Part shown: positions 9,167-19,859 of the stretch, in pieces
How the letters are laid out: every line of letters begins with the position of its first letter
Numbering within the stretch: the first letter of the stretch is position 1
Origin: Strigamia acuminata
Lineage: Eukaryota > Arthropoda > Chilopoda > Geophilomorpha > Linotaeniidae
DNA: 64,000 nucleotides
Assembly: GCA_949358305.1 (NCBI GenBank)
Contig: OX442317.1
Location: 5,956,186-6,020,185, forward strand
Direction of reading: 5' to 3'
Position numbers and translations under genes: made by a program
The notes under the pieces: generated by a model
Told to the model about the DNA's origin: nothing
Databases searched by the model: none
Seen by the model: only the letters and a program-made list of their open reading frames with translations

Positions 9167-9766
9167 ATTAGACTTCTAAACCCTGTCCTTTTGTCCCTAA
9201 ATAAAACACCGAAATAATAGAAAATAAAATAATTAAAAAAAAAAAATTTTTTTTGCCAATATAAAGCAGCGACAAACAAAATCCCATCAAAATTTGATAT
9301 GATATGCTGCGGAATTGTTGCATCCGGGTTTGCTACAATCGGGAAATAAATCGCGCGGAAAACTAGAAAATATTTCTAGTTCGATTTTATTTCGCAGCCA
9401 ATCACAGCTCATTTGCAGCAAACCCCGGATGCAACGTCTCATCGGCGTATCCGCAAGTGTGAACCGTCTGCCATGAAAATTACGGAAATGACGTCGTCAT
9501 GATGACGTCATTTCCGTAATTTTTATGGAATACACCGCTAAAAGTGCACTAAAACCGGTTTATTAATTCAACCGGAGGTCGGAGAAATCTGAAAATACCT
9601 TAGGATACTAATATAGGTAAGCTCGATTTAATGCCGTTGTCCGTTTCACTCTAGCTGCTATAGTTTTTGCGGAATCGTTGACGACGGACGGACGGACGGA
9701 CGGACAGACGGACATGATCGTTTCATGAGACTTTCTAAACATAAAGTTTAGAAGTCTAAAAAGAAT
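9167..9766. repeat. Dispersed repeat with nested palindromes
   Basis: The block opens with TTAGACTTCTAAA and closes with TTTAGAAGTCTAA, an inverted pair. Inside are a hairpin at 9317-9435 (arms GTTGCATCCGGGTTTGC and its near complement), a second hairpin at 9471-9538 built on two TGACGTC cores, and a GGAC/GACG simple repeat at about 9678-9712. The final 185 bases (from GGAGAAATCTGAAAATACCTTAGGA, cut short here to its first half in meaning) match the copy at 14299-14455, showing a dispersed family. Confidence 0.6.
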
Positions 9767-10004
9767 TTAATTTAGGTGTTGAGTTGATTTGATGCCGGTA
9801 TTGGTACAAGGCCCATTCGGTGCACAATAGCTTTAAGAAGAATGAGATAACATTAAGTTTTGATAATTTACAGTTGCCTTATTTTGTCTTATCAATTGAT
9901 TCGATCGTATTAAGTTTAAATTTATAATCGAAAGCGCCTCGATTTAGAATGTTTCATAAAATTTTGCTATCAAATTGTGACTGGTAAAGTCTTTGCCAGA
10001 GTGA

Positions 10005-10560
10005 TCAGGAGACTGAAAACACTGGTGTGGGACGCATACTCACGTAAAATGACAGAGAATCCCAAATATTGGTTTGTTGGCCTTTATTATGTTGTCTAGG
10101 GGTAAAGGGAATCTCGTCATCTGTTGCGGGGGTGCCACGAAGGCACACCACATCGGTAACCGAACCGTCACACACAGGGCGTGAGCCCAATGGGTGACGG
10201 GTCGGTTCAACATTACATTCATGTCATACTCACCTACGACCCGCAGCAGCCACTCATGGAGGGTGCATCATGGAGACCGCCGTGATACTGACAAGTGAGC
10301 GTCGCTGTGGTGAATGGCGAGGAGTGCAGAGTCCATGCAGCCGGGACACGTCTTGTCCCCTCTCTCTACACGCAAGCGTCCTGATTGGCCCTGGTTGGCA
10401 TCCACACTCTCTCTCTCCCCACCACACCACTCTGCTCCCTCCTCCCCCCAGGCTAGGTCACTTCACCCAATAGGGGGTGACCTTGGGGCCGTAAGGCGGT
10501 GTGTGGAAGTGACGTGGGTCACCCTGGGTGGCCAGACAGTCACAAAATTATTATGTTAAG
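10005..10560. repeat. GC-rich block of uncertain nature, possible LTR-type repeat
   Basis: This is far richer in G+C than its surroundings. Read on the minus strand it contains AACATAATAAAGG, a polyadenylation-like signal, and the ends include TGTGAC and CACA-type termini, as in an LTR. No target duplication could be found and no open frame is convincing. Transposon origin is only inferred. Confidence 0.3.
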
Positions 10561-10744
10561 TGCCTGCAAGCATGGACCAGATTTCTCACATGACTCCTCG
10601 AACCCCCAAGTGTACTCATTGTTTTTATTCATCATTTTCTACCGTTTGTGATGACAAAATGCCAAAAAATTTGCTGTGGTTTTTTTTTGCATTGTAATAA
10701 TCGACAAAAATACCACAAAAGTTGAAATTCAGGAATGACTAGTG

Positions 10745-11035
10745 CAGGGGTTCCCAAACTTTTTAGCATCACGCCCCACTTTTTAAGCAAGGCGATCTTC
10801 TGCGCCCCACTTCATCTACCAAAGCATTAAATTTTTTTTAAATAAACTACTAAAAAGAAAAAAACAAATCTTTATATAATTTTGCATAGAACTTTGTATA
10901 ATTTTATACATAATTTTATATAATTTTACATAAAATTTTACAAAAGTTTGCAAAAAAAGCTTGTTTTATTTAGGCGTGTGTCATGGGTGCGCCCCATCAA
11001 TATTCAGCTCGCGCCCCACCGTTTGGGAAACGCTG
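10745..11035. mobile_element. hAT-type MITE with 8-bp target duplication
   Basis: A 291-base element opens CAGGGGTTCCCAAAC and closes GTTTGGGAAACGCTG, the terminal inverted repeats typical of small non-autonomous hAT elements. A perfect 8-base duplication GACTAGTG flanks it at 10737-10744 and 11036-11043. No coding capacity. Confidence 0.92.
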
Positions 11036-11043
11036 GACTAGTG

Positions 11044-11989
11044 CAATCAAACTTGGCGAATTGGAACAAAAATTGATTAAAATCACAAACATCTCGAGAA
11101 CGAAAGCTCGGATCCTCAAAACCTAAACACCAAACGAAAGAGCAGAAGAAACTGCACCAGAAACGTTAATTAAACAACACTGCCCACAATTAATGATTAA
11201 TGTATGTAATGTAGCCAAAACAACCAAAAAAATCATTTTTAGATGTCCAAAATGTAGGAAATTTGTATAAATTTTCTCAAATTTTTGTAATAATCTTCAG
11301 AATATGAATAAAACTCAAATTTCAGACCCAAAATCCAATATAATTATTCATCTGGGCTCTCTAGAAAAAAAACCAAGAAAAAAAGATTTTTCATTTATAC
11401 CGGCATGTTTCGTTTTATACCGGCATGCTGGTATACACATTTTGAACAAAATTTTAAAAACCTGCTAAACCCATGCCCAACGGCAATGTGAGGTAATACG
11501 GTATTGTATTTAATTGAACGGTGTACAGCCTACATTTCTTTTAGACAACCTGGATTGTATAGGGCTGGTATTATTGGGACCACCCGGTATATTTATTTTT
11601 TTCTCGAAATGTTTTTAGGATAAGTACGTGTAGCAGCTGCGAATGTCACCTGTCACGCCTATTCTAAGATTGCAGTGTGGTGATGGAAAAACTTTGGAGC
11701 ATTAAATTGTCAGTAAACTTAAACAGGGTCGAACAAAAGTGTGTTCCCCTCAAATATTTCCTGAGCAATTGCATCTAGGCCAATTTGATGAAGCGATCGT
11801 ATAGAAAGTTTGATGAGAGCAATTCAATGATGTCATCAAATTTGACCTTAAAGGCCATTTTCAAGGTCATGTACCTGCTAACTTCTAAACCAATCAGGTT
11901 AGAGCAAAATTTCCAATCAGAAAGTTGTAGAGCATTATCAAATTAGTACTATCCAATTTATCTTAGTCACTTTAGTGTTCTACGGCCGA
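11044..11989. other. Intergenic, no gene seen
   Basis: AT-rich sequence without a credible open frame or RNA gene. It contains short repeat-like stretches only. Confidence 0.6.
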
Positions 11990-12490
11990 ATGTGTAACAC
12001 TAATAATACAGGCCTAATCATCTTGAAGAGGTCAAATAAAACATATACTTCTATTAAAGCTTAACACGAAGTAAGTTTATTGAGTGCAGTTGCCAAGGGC
12101 AACTGCAATAACAATCAGCTTAATTTATTACAATCATCATTTATAACGACAATTTACATGTCTAAACACTACCATTACTCCCCAGATTTGTAAATTCTTA
12201 AAATTAATAAAACAGGCATTTTCTAACATTCAATTGAAACATAACCCAAATCAATTCACCTAAACAACAACTGCCAAGTTTAAACACATCTAAACTAATC
12301 AAATCAATATCGTGATTTCTATTTCTCCTTCCTTTTCTTGGAGGGCTGGGTGAGGATAATGTTTGGGTCATGATATCTTTCTGGCAAGTGGTGGACCCGC
12401 CGGGGGCGCTCGTGGGACGTCGATGCGGCCTCCGTTTAATTTATTACAATCAGCATTTATAACGACAATTTACATGTCTAAACACTACAG
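11990..12490 (-). mobile_element. Remnant of a second gypsy-type LTR element
   Basis: A roughly 60-base stretch with TTTATAACGACAATTTACATG occurs at 12122-12178 and again, same orientation, at 12433-12490. On the minus strand each copy reads as the start of an LTR (TGTAGTGTTTAGACATG in the 12490 copy). Between them, minus strand 12436-12319, is a frame ending ...HHLPERYHDPN...SKKRKEK then stop. This is arginine- and lysine-rich like the tail of the intact gypsy polyprotein, followed by a purine-rich stretch before the second LTR start. I infer 5' LTR start, polyprotein tail and 3' LTR joined by a large internal deletion. No target duplication was found. Confidence 0.55.
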
Positions 12491-13129
12491 TCACCTTAAA
12501 TTTAAAATTTAAAATTTAAAATTTAAAATTTTTATGCCTTGCTGATAGAAGGGAGGTAGAAATTTTAAAAGAGTATGACCAACTGGCACCAGAGGTCATT
12601 GATAGCATCAATTCAAAGATGAAGTCATTGGATATGACATGGAGAAAGAAAGAAGAAATTAATAAATAAAGCATGTAAGTAATATTTATTATCAATCTTA
12701 GTTAGAAAAATATCAAATTTTATGGTTTGAATAAAAATGGTATAAAATTAACGATATATGTTCACTTGTGAGTTACCGTACCTATTTTCATGAAAATTCT
12801 TCAGAAATTGAAATTCAAAATTTTTGTATTTATGTTTTGTGTTTGTGGCACAAAATTTTAAAATAAAACAGGAAGTGATGTCTTAAGTTGTGAAGTGATG
12901 TCATGTAAATACAGATAAAATTATAATTTTTGAGTGCTTGGATTTTAATTAAATTTTGCTTCAATTTTAATTAAATTTTGCTTCAATTTTAACAAAACTT
13001 TGTACACAAATGTAATGCATAACTGCACTTAAAATTGAAGTAAAATAGAGTTTAGTAAAATTGTATTTTAGTTTGTATTTTTACCAATTTGAGTTTTATA
13101 GACAGGAAATGATGTCATTTTTGTTTTAA
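12491..13129. other. Intergenic, AT-rich
   Basis: It opens with an AAATTT simple repeat (about 12500-12530) and contains a short tandem duplication near 12945-12985 (AATTAAATTTTGCTTC). No gene is visible. Confidence 0.6.
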
Positions 13130-13133
13130 AATT

Positions 13134-14177
13134 TGTCATGAACCGGTTGTTTATAATGGTGAAACCGCGGTTGAAAAGCGCGCCGGTTACGATACAAGGA
13201 GAGCCTGGTCCCGAATAAGGGCTCGGGCAATGATTAGCAGCCTGGAGGGTGGCGGCAAGCTAATCCCCTTACTCGATCAATTCACAAATTTTGCCGGGTC
13301 TGTTGAAATCATAAAATGGAAGAAAGAATGCTCACGAGTGGACTTAACTACACTAACGTGGCTTATGCTAAGTTTGGTTGGAGCCCCTAATGGCGGAGCG
13401 ACCAAACCGAGCAAACGCGCGCTAATCGCGCACAAAAGACAAAATAATAACTCTCGATCAACTGAATCATATCTCCAATCCTTCGGCACGTGTCAGCGGC
13501 ATAAAATCGCAAGGAAAACAAAAGGTCAACGAAAGGAAAGGAATTCAAAGATGACACGCGGAATCAAACACGCGATATGACAATGAATGTACTCAACATG
13601 CGTAAGTCAATGGCATGGATATGCTCAACATGCGTAAATCAATGGCATGGAGTCAATACTGTGAGCTAACACAGGAGAAAGGATGCCAAATGCTCCGGCC
13701 AGTTAAGGCTCTTACTAAGCTCATGGTCTTGCACCTTCTGATTGAATCTGGCTTGAAACAGCTCTGAAGTGAACTTGGGCCAGATCCAATACAGAATTAG
13801 AGGCAAAGCCAATGAGGTGATCAAACTGAGCCAATCAAACGCGTTGGTGAATAATTAACGCGATGACTAACTCGCGTGTGATTCAACATTTAAATTAGGA
13901 TGGCTAAACTAAAGGAAATCAGGAGGGGTAACAGTGAATAATACACAACTTAGACCAGTCTGATGTGGCAGAATTGAGCCACTCCAGACTGAGTCAAGGG
14001 ATAAACATGAATATTAAATGAGGAAACAAGGTAGGAAAACTCAGATTTAGGTTTAGAATTTAATAGAAATCAAACAAAACAATGATTGGAAACAATAGCT
14101 AGGAACACACGGATAACGCGTACAAACTCAACAATTAGGTGAGGAAAAACAGAGCGCGTAAATGCCGGGCCGTGACA
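13134..14177. mobile_element. Solo LTR, 1,044 bases
   Basis: The ends are TGTCATGAACCGG at 13134 and GGGCCGTGACA at 14177, so TGTCA...TGACA inverted termini. The flanks share AATT (13130-13133 and 14178-14181), a 4-base duplication. Read on the minus strand it opens TGTCACGGCCC, a start known from several gypsy LTRs. No internal polyprotein is present, which points to LTR-LTR recombination. A 36-base tandem duplication (CTCAACATGCGTAA...) sits at about 13592-13652. An alternative is a foldback DNA element. Confidence 0.65.
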
Positions 14178-14298
14178 AATTGAACTAAAACACAAAATGT
14201 TTTAATTTTTGAATGCAGCTACTGTTTTTTTTTAATGTCTAAATTATTTTATTTTCATAAGAAGAAAAAATTTCAATTTGGTGATTTGTTTTCCTTGT

Positions 14299-14455
14299 CG
14301 GAGAAATACGAAAATACCTTAGGAACCTATTAAAGATATACTGAGTTAATTGCAGTTGCTTGTTTGGCTATAGCTGCTTTCGTTTTTGAGGAATTGATGC
14401 GGACAGACGGACAGAGCCGTTTCATTAGACTTTCTAAACAGAGTTAGAAGTCTAA
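14299..14455. repeat. Dispersed repeat, second copy
   Basis: It matches 9580-9760: GGAGAAAT..GAAAATACCTTAGGA, a GGACAGACGGACA stretch, and the end TTCATTAGACTTTCTAAAC...TTAGAAGTCTAA. Confidence 0.65.
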
Positions 14456-14781
14456 TAAAAGCCTTTAATAAAATGTTGTGTTCGGATTAAAGGACAACGA
14501 TGTACGCGTGACATGTGTACTGTAATGCACAAAACTCTCATTACAACAATAAGCAATAATAAAAAATTACAGATAACATAAAATCAAATAACGCAATAGA
14601 GTTCAACTTAAAACTACACAATTCAATATAATTCAAAATTCGAACACACACATCGTCCGTCGCACTACTTCATAACTTCTATCAGCCTTTTTGACAAACA
14701 TAAGGATTATACTAAAGAATCTACTGCCGTCTGTTATTTCGATTAACAAACATCTGACATTATTAATAGTATAAAAAAATT

Positions 14782-16131
14782 CTAATTTATTCTTGGAAAG
14801 GTAAACATAAAGTGCGAATCGCGTGAGAGCTGTACATCCAAGTTATTACATCTAATAGAATCTTTAATGTCAGCATAAGCTGTAGCGTCAATATTTCCAC
14901 AAAGTCTGATGTTTAACTCATTCATTGGAATTGGCATTGCCAACAATTCTATAACCGAACTGGAAGAAATGAAGGAACAGCATGCTAAACATAAAACTTT
15001 GAGACATTGTAGCGCATTCGATTCAACAAGTTTCGAAAGAAAATCGTGTGAAAATGTTTCACACTCTTGAATAAACAATGTTTCTACTTTTTTACATTGC
15101 CTCAATAACATTTTCACTTGTTTTTCAGTAATGAATATCGGTATACTATCACGGTGACAGACTAACTGCAGATGGCGAAGGTTTTTAAATGGAACATCAA
15201 TAATATCATCACTCTCATTAAAAATACAACAATGCTGTAATGATAATTTGGCTAACATTGGCCAAAGGCGGTCAATAAGTCGAAGATTCACCGATGTAAC
15301 TTGACACAATTCGAGACTCGTCAACCGCTTAGACCATACTAAAATATTTAAATCTAAATCAGTTCCTTTCTGTACGTAAGCTAAGCTTCTTAAATTTGGA
15401 AATTTAGTTCTCAACATGGGAACATGTTTCTCTCTTACGCATGAAACTTCTTCGACGGAATAAGTGCGCGATGTTTGGTTTGTATTTGTCTGTCGTGCTA
15501 ACTCAGTTAATAATGAACGCCAGCCATAACTAGCATCAAACACCTTTAACAGGGGCAGTTGGTTAAGAAGGAACAAACAGTCTTTGGTGGCGGCTTTAGT
15601 GTTGTGAACATTCAAATACTCCAGCTTTACACAACTGCTTAACGACCGGACCCCAGTAACACTAACATGATGGCAACTCGCAATGTTGAGACGCTTCATC
15701 AGCGGACAATTCTTTACTATTGCAGCAACAACTTCATTATTGCATTCTTTACTGAACTGCAGATTTAAACATTGAAGTTTCGGTAATCTTTCCAGCAATC
15801 TGACTATGTATCTCGATGGAATTATCACTCGGGACTCTCCTTCAAAGTTTAGATGCACAAGGTTTCTACAAACGTGTCCTATTTCATCGAGTAGAAGAAT
15901 GGTGGGCAAATCAAAAACCGCCATATGGTGTAGTGACAAAACGCCGGAATGAATGAAAATCTTTGACGGCAAAAACCGAGACGAATCATCAAATTCCTGA
16001 CACAGACGATCGAATATTTTGGCAATAAATCTGGACGGTGCATTTGCCAGTTGATCCTGTATCTCTTCAATTCGAGTAGTCGCCACGTTTAAACACAAAT
16101 CGTTCAGACTGGGTGATTTCCTGCGTGGCAT
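14782..16131 (-). CDS. Leucine-rich-repeat protein, F-box/LRR or ZYG11-like
   Basis: An intronless frame of 449 residues from ATG 16131 to TAA at 14784-14782. The frame stays open upstream to an ATG at 16275 (497 residues), but MPRRKSPSLNDLCLNVA fits better as a start because the following SLNDLCL segment opens the conserved part. The N-terminal ~60 residues (LNDLCL...IAKIFDRLCQEF) resemble the degenerate F-box/VHL-box entry of substrate receptors. From about residue 100 there are at least eight leucine-rich repeats, for example LVHLNFEG, LQCLNLQFS, MKRLNIASCHHVS, LEYLNVHNT, LTSLELCQVTS, LAKLSLQHC, LRHLQLVC and LKVLCLACCSFIS; the cysteine-containing repeats are of the SCF-adaptor type. A ubiquitin-ligase substrate receptor is the likely role, by family and not proven. 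No near neighbour shares its strand. The lack of introns could mean a retrogene. Confidence 0.75.
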   Translation of the reverse strand: MPRRKSPSLNDLCLNVATTRIEEIQDQLANAPSRFIAKIFDRLCQEFDDSSRFLPSKIFIHSGVLSLHHMAVFDLPTILLLDEIGHVCRNLVHLNFEGESRVIIPSRYIVRLLERLPKLQCLNLQFSKECNNEVVAAIVKNCPLMKRLNIASCHHVSVTGVRSLSSCVKLEYLNVHNTKAATKDCLFLLNQLPLLKVFDASYGWRSLLTELARQTNTNQTSRTYSVEEVSCVREKHVPMLRTKFPNLRSLAYVQKGTDLDLNILVWSKRLTSLELCQVTSVNLRLIDRLWPMLAKLSLQHCCIFNESDDIIDVPFKNLRHLQLVCHRDSIPIFITEKQVKMLLRQCKKVETLFIQECETFSHDFLSKLVESNALQCLKVLCLACCSFISSSSVIELLAMPIPMNELNIRLCGNIDATAYADIKDSIRCNNLDVQLSRDSHFMFTFPRIN

Positions 16132-16910
16132 GTCAACGGAGTACGTAAGATGCGAATGATGAATGTCTCCAACAATTTCTTTATATATAAGCGAAATGTA
16201 CGCATAACGTACGATGGACGTTTTTTGCCACACGTTGTGAGATCGTTGGCAAAAAGAACTTTGTGTCACGATCATGACCCGGAATAAGGTTTAAACGTAG
16301 CGCAAAATGTAAAGTGAGTTGCTTCTAACGGTGCACTGCAGCAAAATTTAAGAAAAGTCACAATCCGAAATTGAAGAAAATTATCATTTCGCGACCACAG
16401 GTGAATAATTTTTGTGATAATTTACCTTTATATTTTACTTTCCTATTCACCAATTCAGGAATCTTATTAATCTCTCTGTTTTTCTTTTATTTTCACTGCA
16501 AATGAAATCATCCAATCTCATTTTTGGTAAACTAGCTTTCCCTAGATTACCACCAAACAAGTACCGGTAATAAATCTTTAAAACTCTAGTCTCCATCGTG
16601 GATGGCCAAAGACTCGGTGGATGTTACGACGAAAAGCTGAATATTGTCCCGTAATTTTATTTCAAAAAAAGTTGGAAATATAAAAACACGACAAGTCTGA
16701 CCTTTTTTGGACAGATTTATGTAAACGATACATTTGGATTCCGTACGTTGGGCGAGCGTGGTGGTTTAACCTTGGTTGATATGCCCAAATCGAGCATCTC
16801 GAATTTGTTACGGATCTGAATAATACCAAAAACTATTATCTTAAATATTTGTATTGATCGGGTTGATTGAAGGCGATTTGTGTTTGTCGTTCTTTTATTT
16901 AACATTGCAA

Positions 16911-17312
16911 TAAATAACGCAAGATTTGAATTAGCCGCCATTTGTGCAGTAAATTGTTGGCGACCCTGAAACAACAACGATTTGACAGCTGAAAGTTTAG
17001 GGTTTTATCTGCCGAAATTGGATTATATTGATGTGGCCAATATGTGGTTTCAACAAGACGGTGCCTCATGCAATATTGCCATACAACCATGGAAACAATG
17101 CAATTACTGCATGAGACATCACCGGTTTCGGTGATCAGAATTGGCCCCTTTTTCTTGCACCGTCTTGTTGAAACCACATATTGGCCACATCAATATAATC
17201 CAATTTCGGCAGATAAAACCCTAAACTTTCAGCTGTCAAATCGTTGTTGTTTCAGGGTTGCCAACAATTTACTGCACAAATGGCGGTTAATTCAAATCTT
17301 GCGTTATTTTTG
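16911..17312. mobile_element. Inverted-repeat element carrying a mariner-type transposase fragment
   Basis: Two arms of about 150 bases, 16911-17063 and 17157-17312, are near-perfect reverse complements around a 93-base spacer. The left arm on the plus strand encodes PKLDYIDVANMWFQQDGA (about 17010-17065), the FQQDGA block around a catalytic Asp of mariner-family transposases; the right arm encodes the same on the minus strand. The fragment is far too short to be active. I infer a head-to-head rearranged mariner remnant able to form a hairpin. Confidence 0.7.
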
Positions 17313-17321
17313 GGACACCCT

Positions 17322-18430
17322 TTATATACAGGGTGAACAAAAAGTCTGTATCTTTACTTAATATTTCTGAAAGTGCTGACAATGCATCTAATCTGATGAT
17401 GGCAAAGTACTAAAGTTGGGTGGGGAAATCTTTTGGTGACCCGAAATTTGACCTTGGGATGTTCCTTCAAGGTCATTGGGAAATTATCTCGGAAACCGTT
17501 AGAGATAGACAGAAATTTCCAATTGTAAACTTGTAGACCATCATTTGTTTAGTCTAAAAATGACTAATCCTCAAATCTTTTGTACTAAAATTTTTTAAGA
17601 AAATCGAAATTTTCTAAAGTAGACATAAGTCAAAGAAAAAATGCTCCAAATTGAAAAAGTGTCAAAAACGTGCTGATTAGACGTAAAATGACCCAAAAAA
17701 TCGATTCCCCTAGTTGGAATTTGCATATCTGGCACCGTTGCAGAGATATGGGTAGAAAACTGAATTTTTGAAAAGAAATTTTAAGAAATTTTAAGAAAAT
17801 TGGCAATTTTCTAAAGTTGACACAAGTTTTTCATAAATAAGGATACAGCACACACAACACAAAAAAGGGATTGGGATTGGGATCGAATATTGGAATTGGA
17901 ATAGGAAATCCTTTTTTATGAAAAACTTGTGTCAACTTTAGAAAATTGTCAATTTTCTTAAAATTTCTTAAAATTTCTTTTCAAAAATTCAGTTTTCTGC
18001 CCATATCTCTGCAACGATGCCAGATATGCAAATTCCAACTAGGGGAATCGATTTTTTGGGTCATTTTACGTCTAATCAGCACGTTTTTGACACTTTTTCA
18101 ATTTGGGGCATTTTTTCTTTGATTTGTGACTACTTTAGAAAATTGCGATTTTCTTAAAAAAGTTTAGTACAAAAGATTTGAGGATTAGTCATTTTTAGAC
18201 TAAACAAATGATGGTCTACAAGTTTACAATTAGAAATTTCTGTCTATCTCTAACGGTTTCCGAGATAATTTCCCAATGACCTTGAAGGAACATGCCAAGG
18301 TCAAATTTCGGCTCACCAAAAGATTTCCCCACCCAACTTTAGTACTTTGCCATCATCAGATTAGATGCATTGTCAGCACTTTCAGAAATATTAAGTAAAG
18401 ATACAGACTTTTTGTTCACCCTGTATATTA
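17322..18430. mobile_element. Foldback element, ~1.1-kb palindrome
   Basis: It begins TATACAGGGTGAACAAAAAG and ends with the reverse complement TTTTTGTTCACCCTGTATA. The two arms of roughly 500 bases (to about 17835, and from about 17915) match almost throughout, including ACTAAAGTTGGGTGGGGAAATC and its complement. The loop is about 80 bases and holds GGATTGGGATTGGGATCG. ACAGGGTG ends are widespread in arthropod non-autonomous elements. No open frame. A transcript would fold into a long double-stranded RNA. Confidence 0.85.
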
Positions 18431-19179
18431 AGTAATAATTATCAATTTGTCTCAATCATAAAAACTTGAAGCTAAGCAGGGAAGATGAATTTCATGACCA
18501 CCGGTGTACGCGGAATCCGATCATGGAAGGGATTCTTTAAAAAGCTAAAAAGTGGTCACGAAAAACTAATAAAATATTGATCAATGATCATCAATTCACA
18601 TAATTAGTCGTAGGTACAGCTGAGTCGGTTTGTAAATACAACTTCTGCACAATTTTTGTTCCTTGGCATAATATTGATACTTTGCGGTCCATAAATCGGC
18701 TGCACCATCCAGCTGAAGCTTCGCTTACCTATATCAAAAGTTGCATCGATGACTTATTAGGGAAAACGTTTATTAAAGCACTGGCCATATTGCATTTCGA
18801 AGGAGGTCTTTTTCAACTGCATTGTCGTCCACGAGCTATAAATCTCGTTCACAGATTATAGGAATCTGTGATCTCGTTCAACAAAATAAACTTTGAGCGG
18901 TGGCGCCACTCATCGAGTAAAAAAGAAGACATTTTTTGATTTTTTACTAACCGCGTACAATACAAGCATAGAGTACAGGTTTCACATGTGGGCGATAAAC
19001 CGGGTTCTTATCAGTCGATTCGGCATGTTTCTAGCACCTGCATTGAGCGTGAGTTGCATCGTAATTGGCGTTTTAAAATATACAACTTTTGACGTTAATA
19101 TTGTTCTTGTTGCGAAGGTGTTTTCACGATTAATGCCGAAACAACGGCAAGTGTTCGAACGCCCAAACAACTTGAGCGA
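18431..19179. other. Intergenic, nothing convincing
   Basis: A 96-codon open frame at 18893-19183 has no start context, splice partner or recognisable domain; I do not call it a gene. Confidence 0.5.
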
Positions 19180-19757
19180 TTAATCTCCGCAACAACGACG
19201 TGTGTCGTTTGAGCAAGAGCATCAATTACGTCTGCCAGTGCACTCAGGGCTACTTTGGCGATTTCTGAGTATGCATGGACTACTGCGTGCACTTGTCTGC
19301 CGTGGAAGTCCGACAAGCAGTGCGACGACTACAATTCGTGCAGGAACGGAGGTCTGGAACTCGTCATCACCCGGATACACCCGACATCGTTGCGAGCATT
19401 CGACGTGCAGTTGCAACAACGGCGAAAGAAGCTGCGCCGGTTCGGTCGGAGACGACGTGTCGACGTGTTCGTGCATGCCCGAGTTCAGCGGGCGCTTTTG
19501 CGAACACCTCATTGCTCGCGATTGTAGTTATGGTACAATTTTTGCATGATGACTGACGACTGCAAACATTCGTGTCCTTCCGTGTGCTTTCTTAGTTTTA
19601 GTGGTTTAATTTTAATTTTGTTTTATTTTAGTCGTGCGCCCGACTACATCGGACGAGCTGCGACAAGCAGCTGATGGAATTTCATCCTGTGTCGGTAATT
19701 TGCCATGTGAACGACGAAGAAGAATCGCCGTATTGCACGTTCATCGATGGTTACGAG
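19180..19757 (+). pseudogene. Decayed EGF-repeat gene fragment
   Basis: EGF-like pieces are spread over different frames: NDVCRLSKSINYVCQCTQGYFGDF then TGA; CDDYNSCRNGG; CSCNNGERSCAG...CSCMPEFSGRFCEH (frame shifted); then, after an acceptor TTTTAG at 19626-19631, a second block 19632-19757 containing SCDKQLMEFHPVSVICHV and ending at a GAG/GTA junction. Cysteine spacing and CxC...GYFG or GRFC motifs are those of EGF domains. At least one stop and two frameshifts break it. G+C is higher than the surroundings, as for former coding sequence. The parent protein is not identifiable. Confidence 0.6.
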
Positions 19758-19859
19758 GTATTGCACTTCGATTTTATTTTCTGCTTAAATGTCTGCTTGG
19801 ATGGATCCGAATTTATCGCCTACACACAAAACCTGTTTGAAACTGACGTGTGAGTCAAA

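Noticed and set aside
17044-17361. Plus frame over the inverted repeat
   Set aside because: Runs through both arms of a hairpin; the real signal is a mariner fragment in another frame.
18893-19183. 96-codon frame ahead of the EGF remnant
   Set aside because: No domain, splice signal or composition support.
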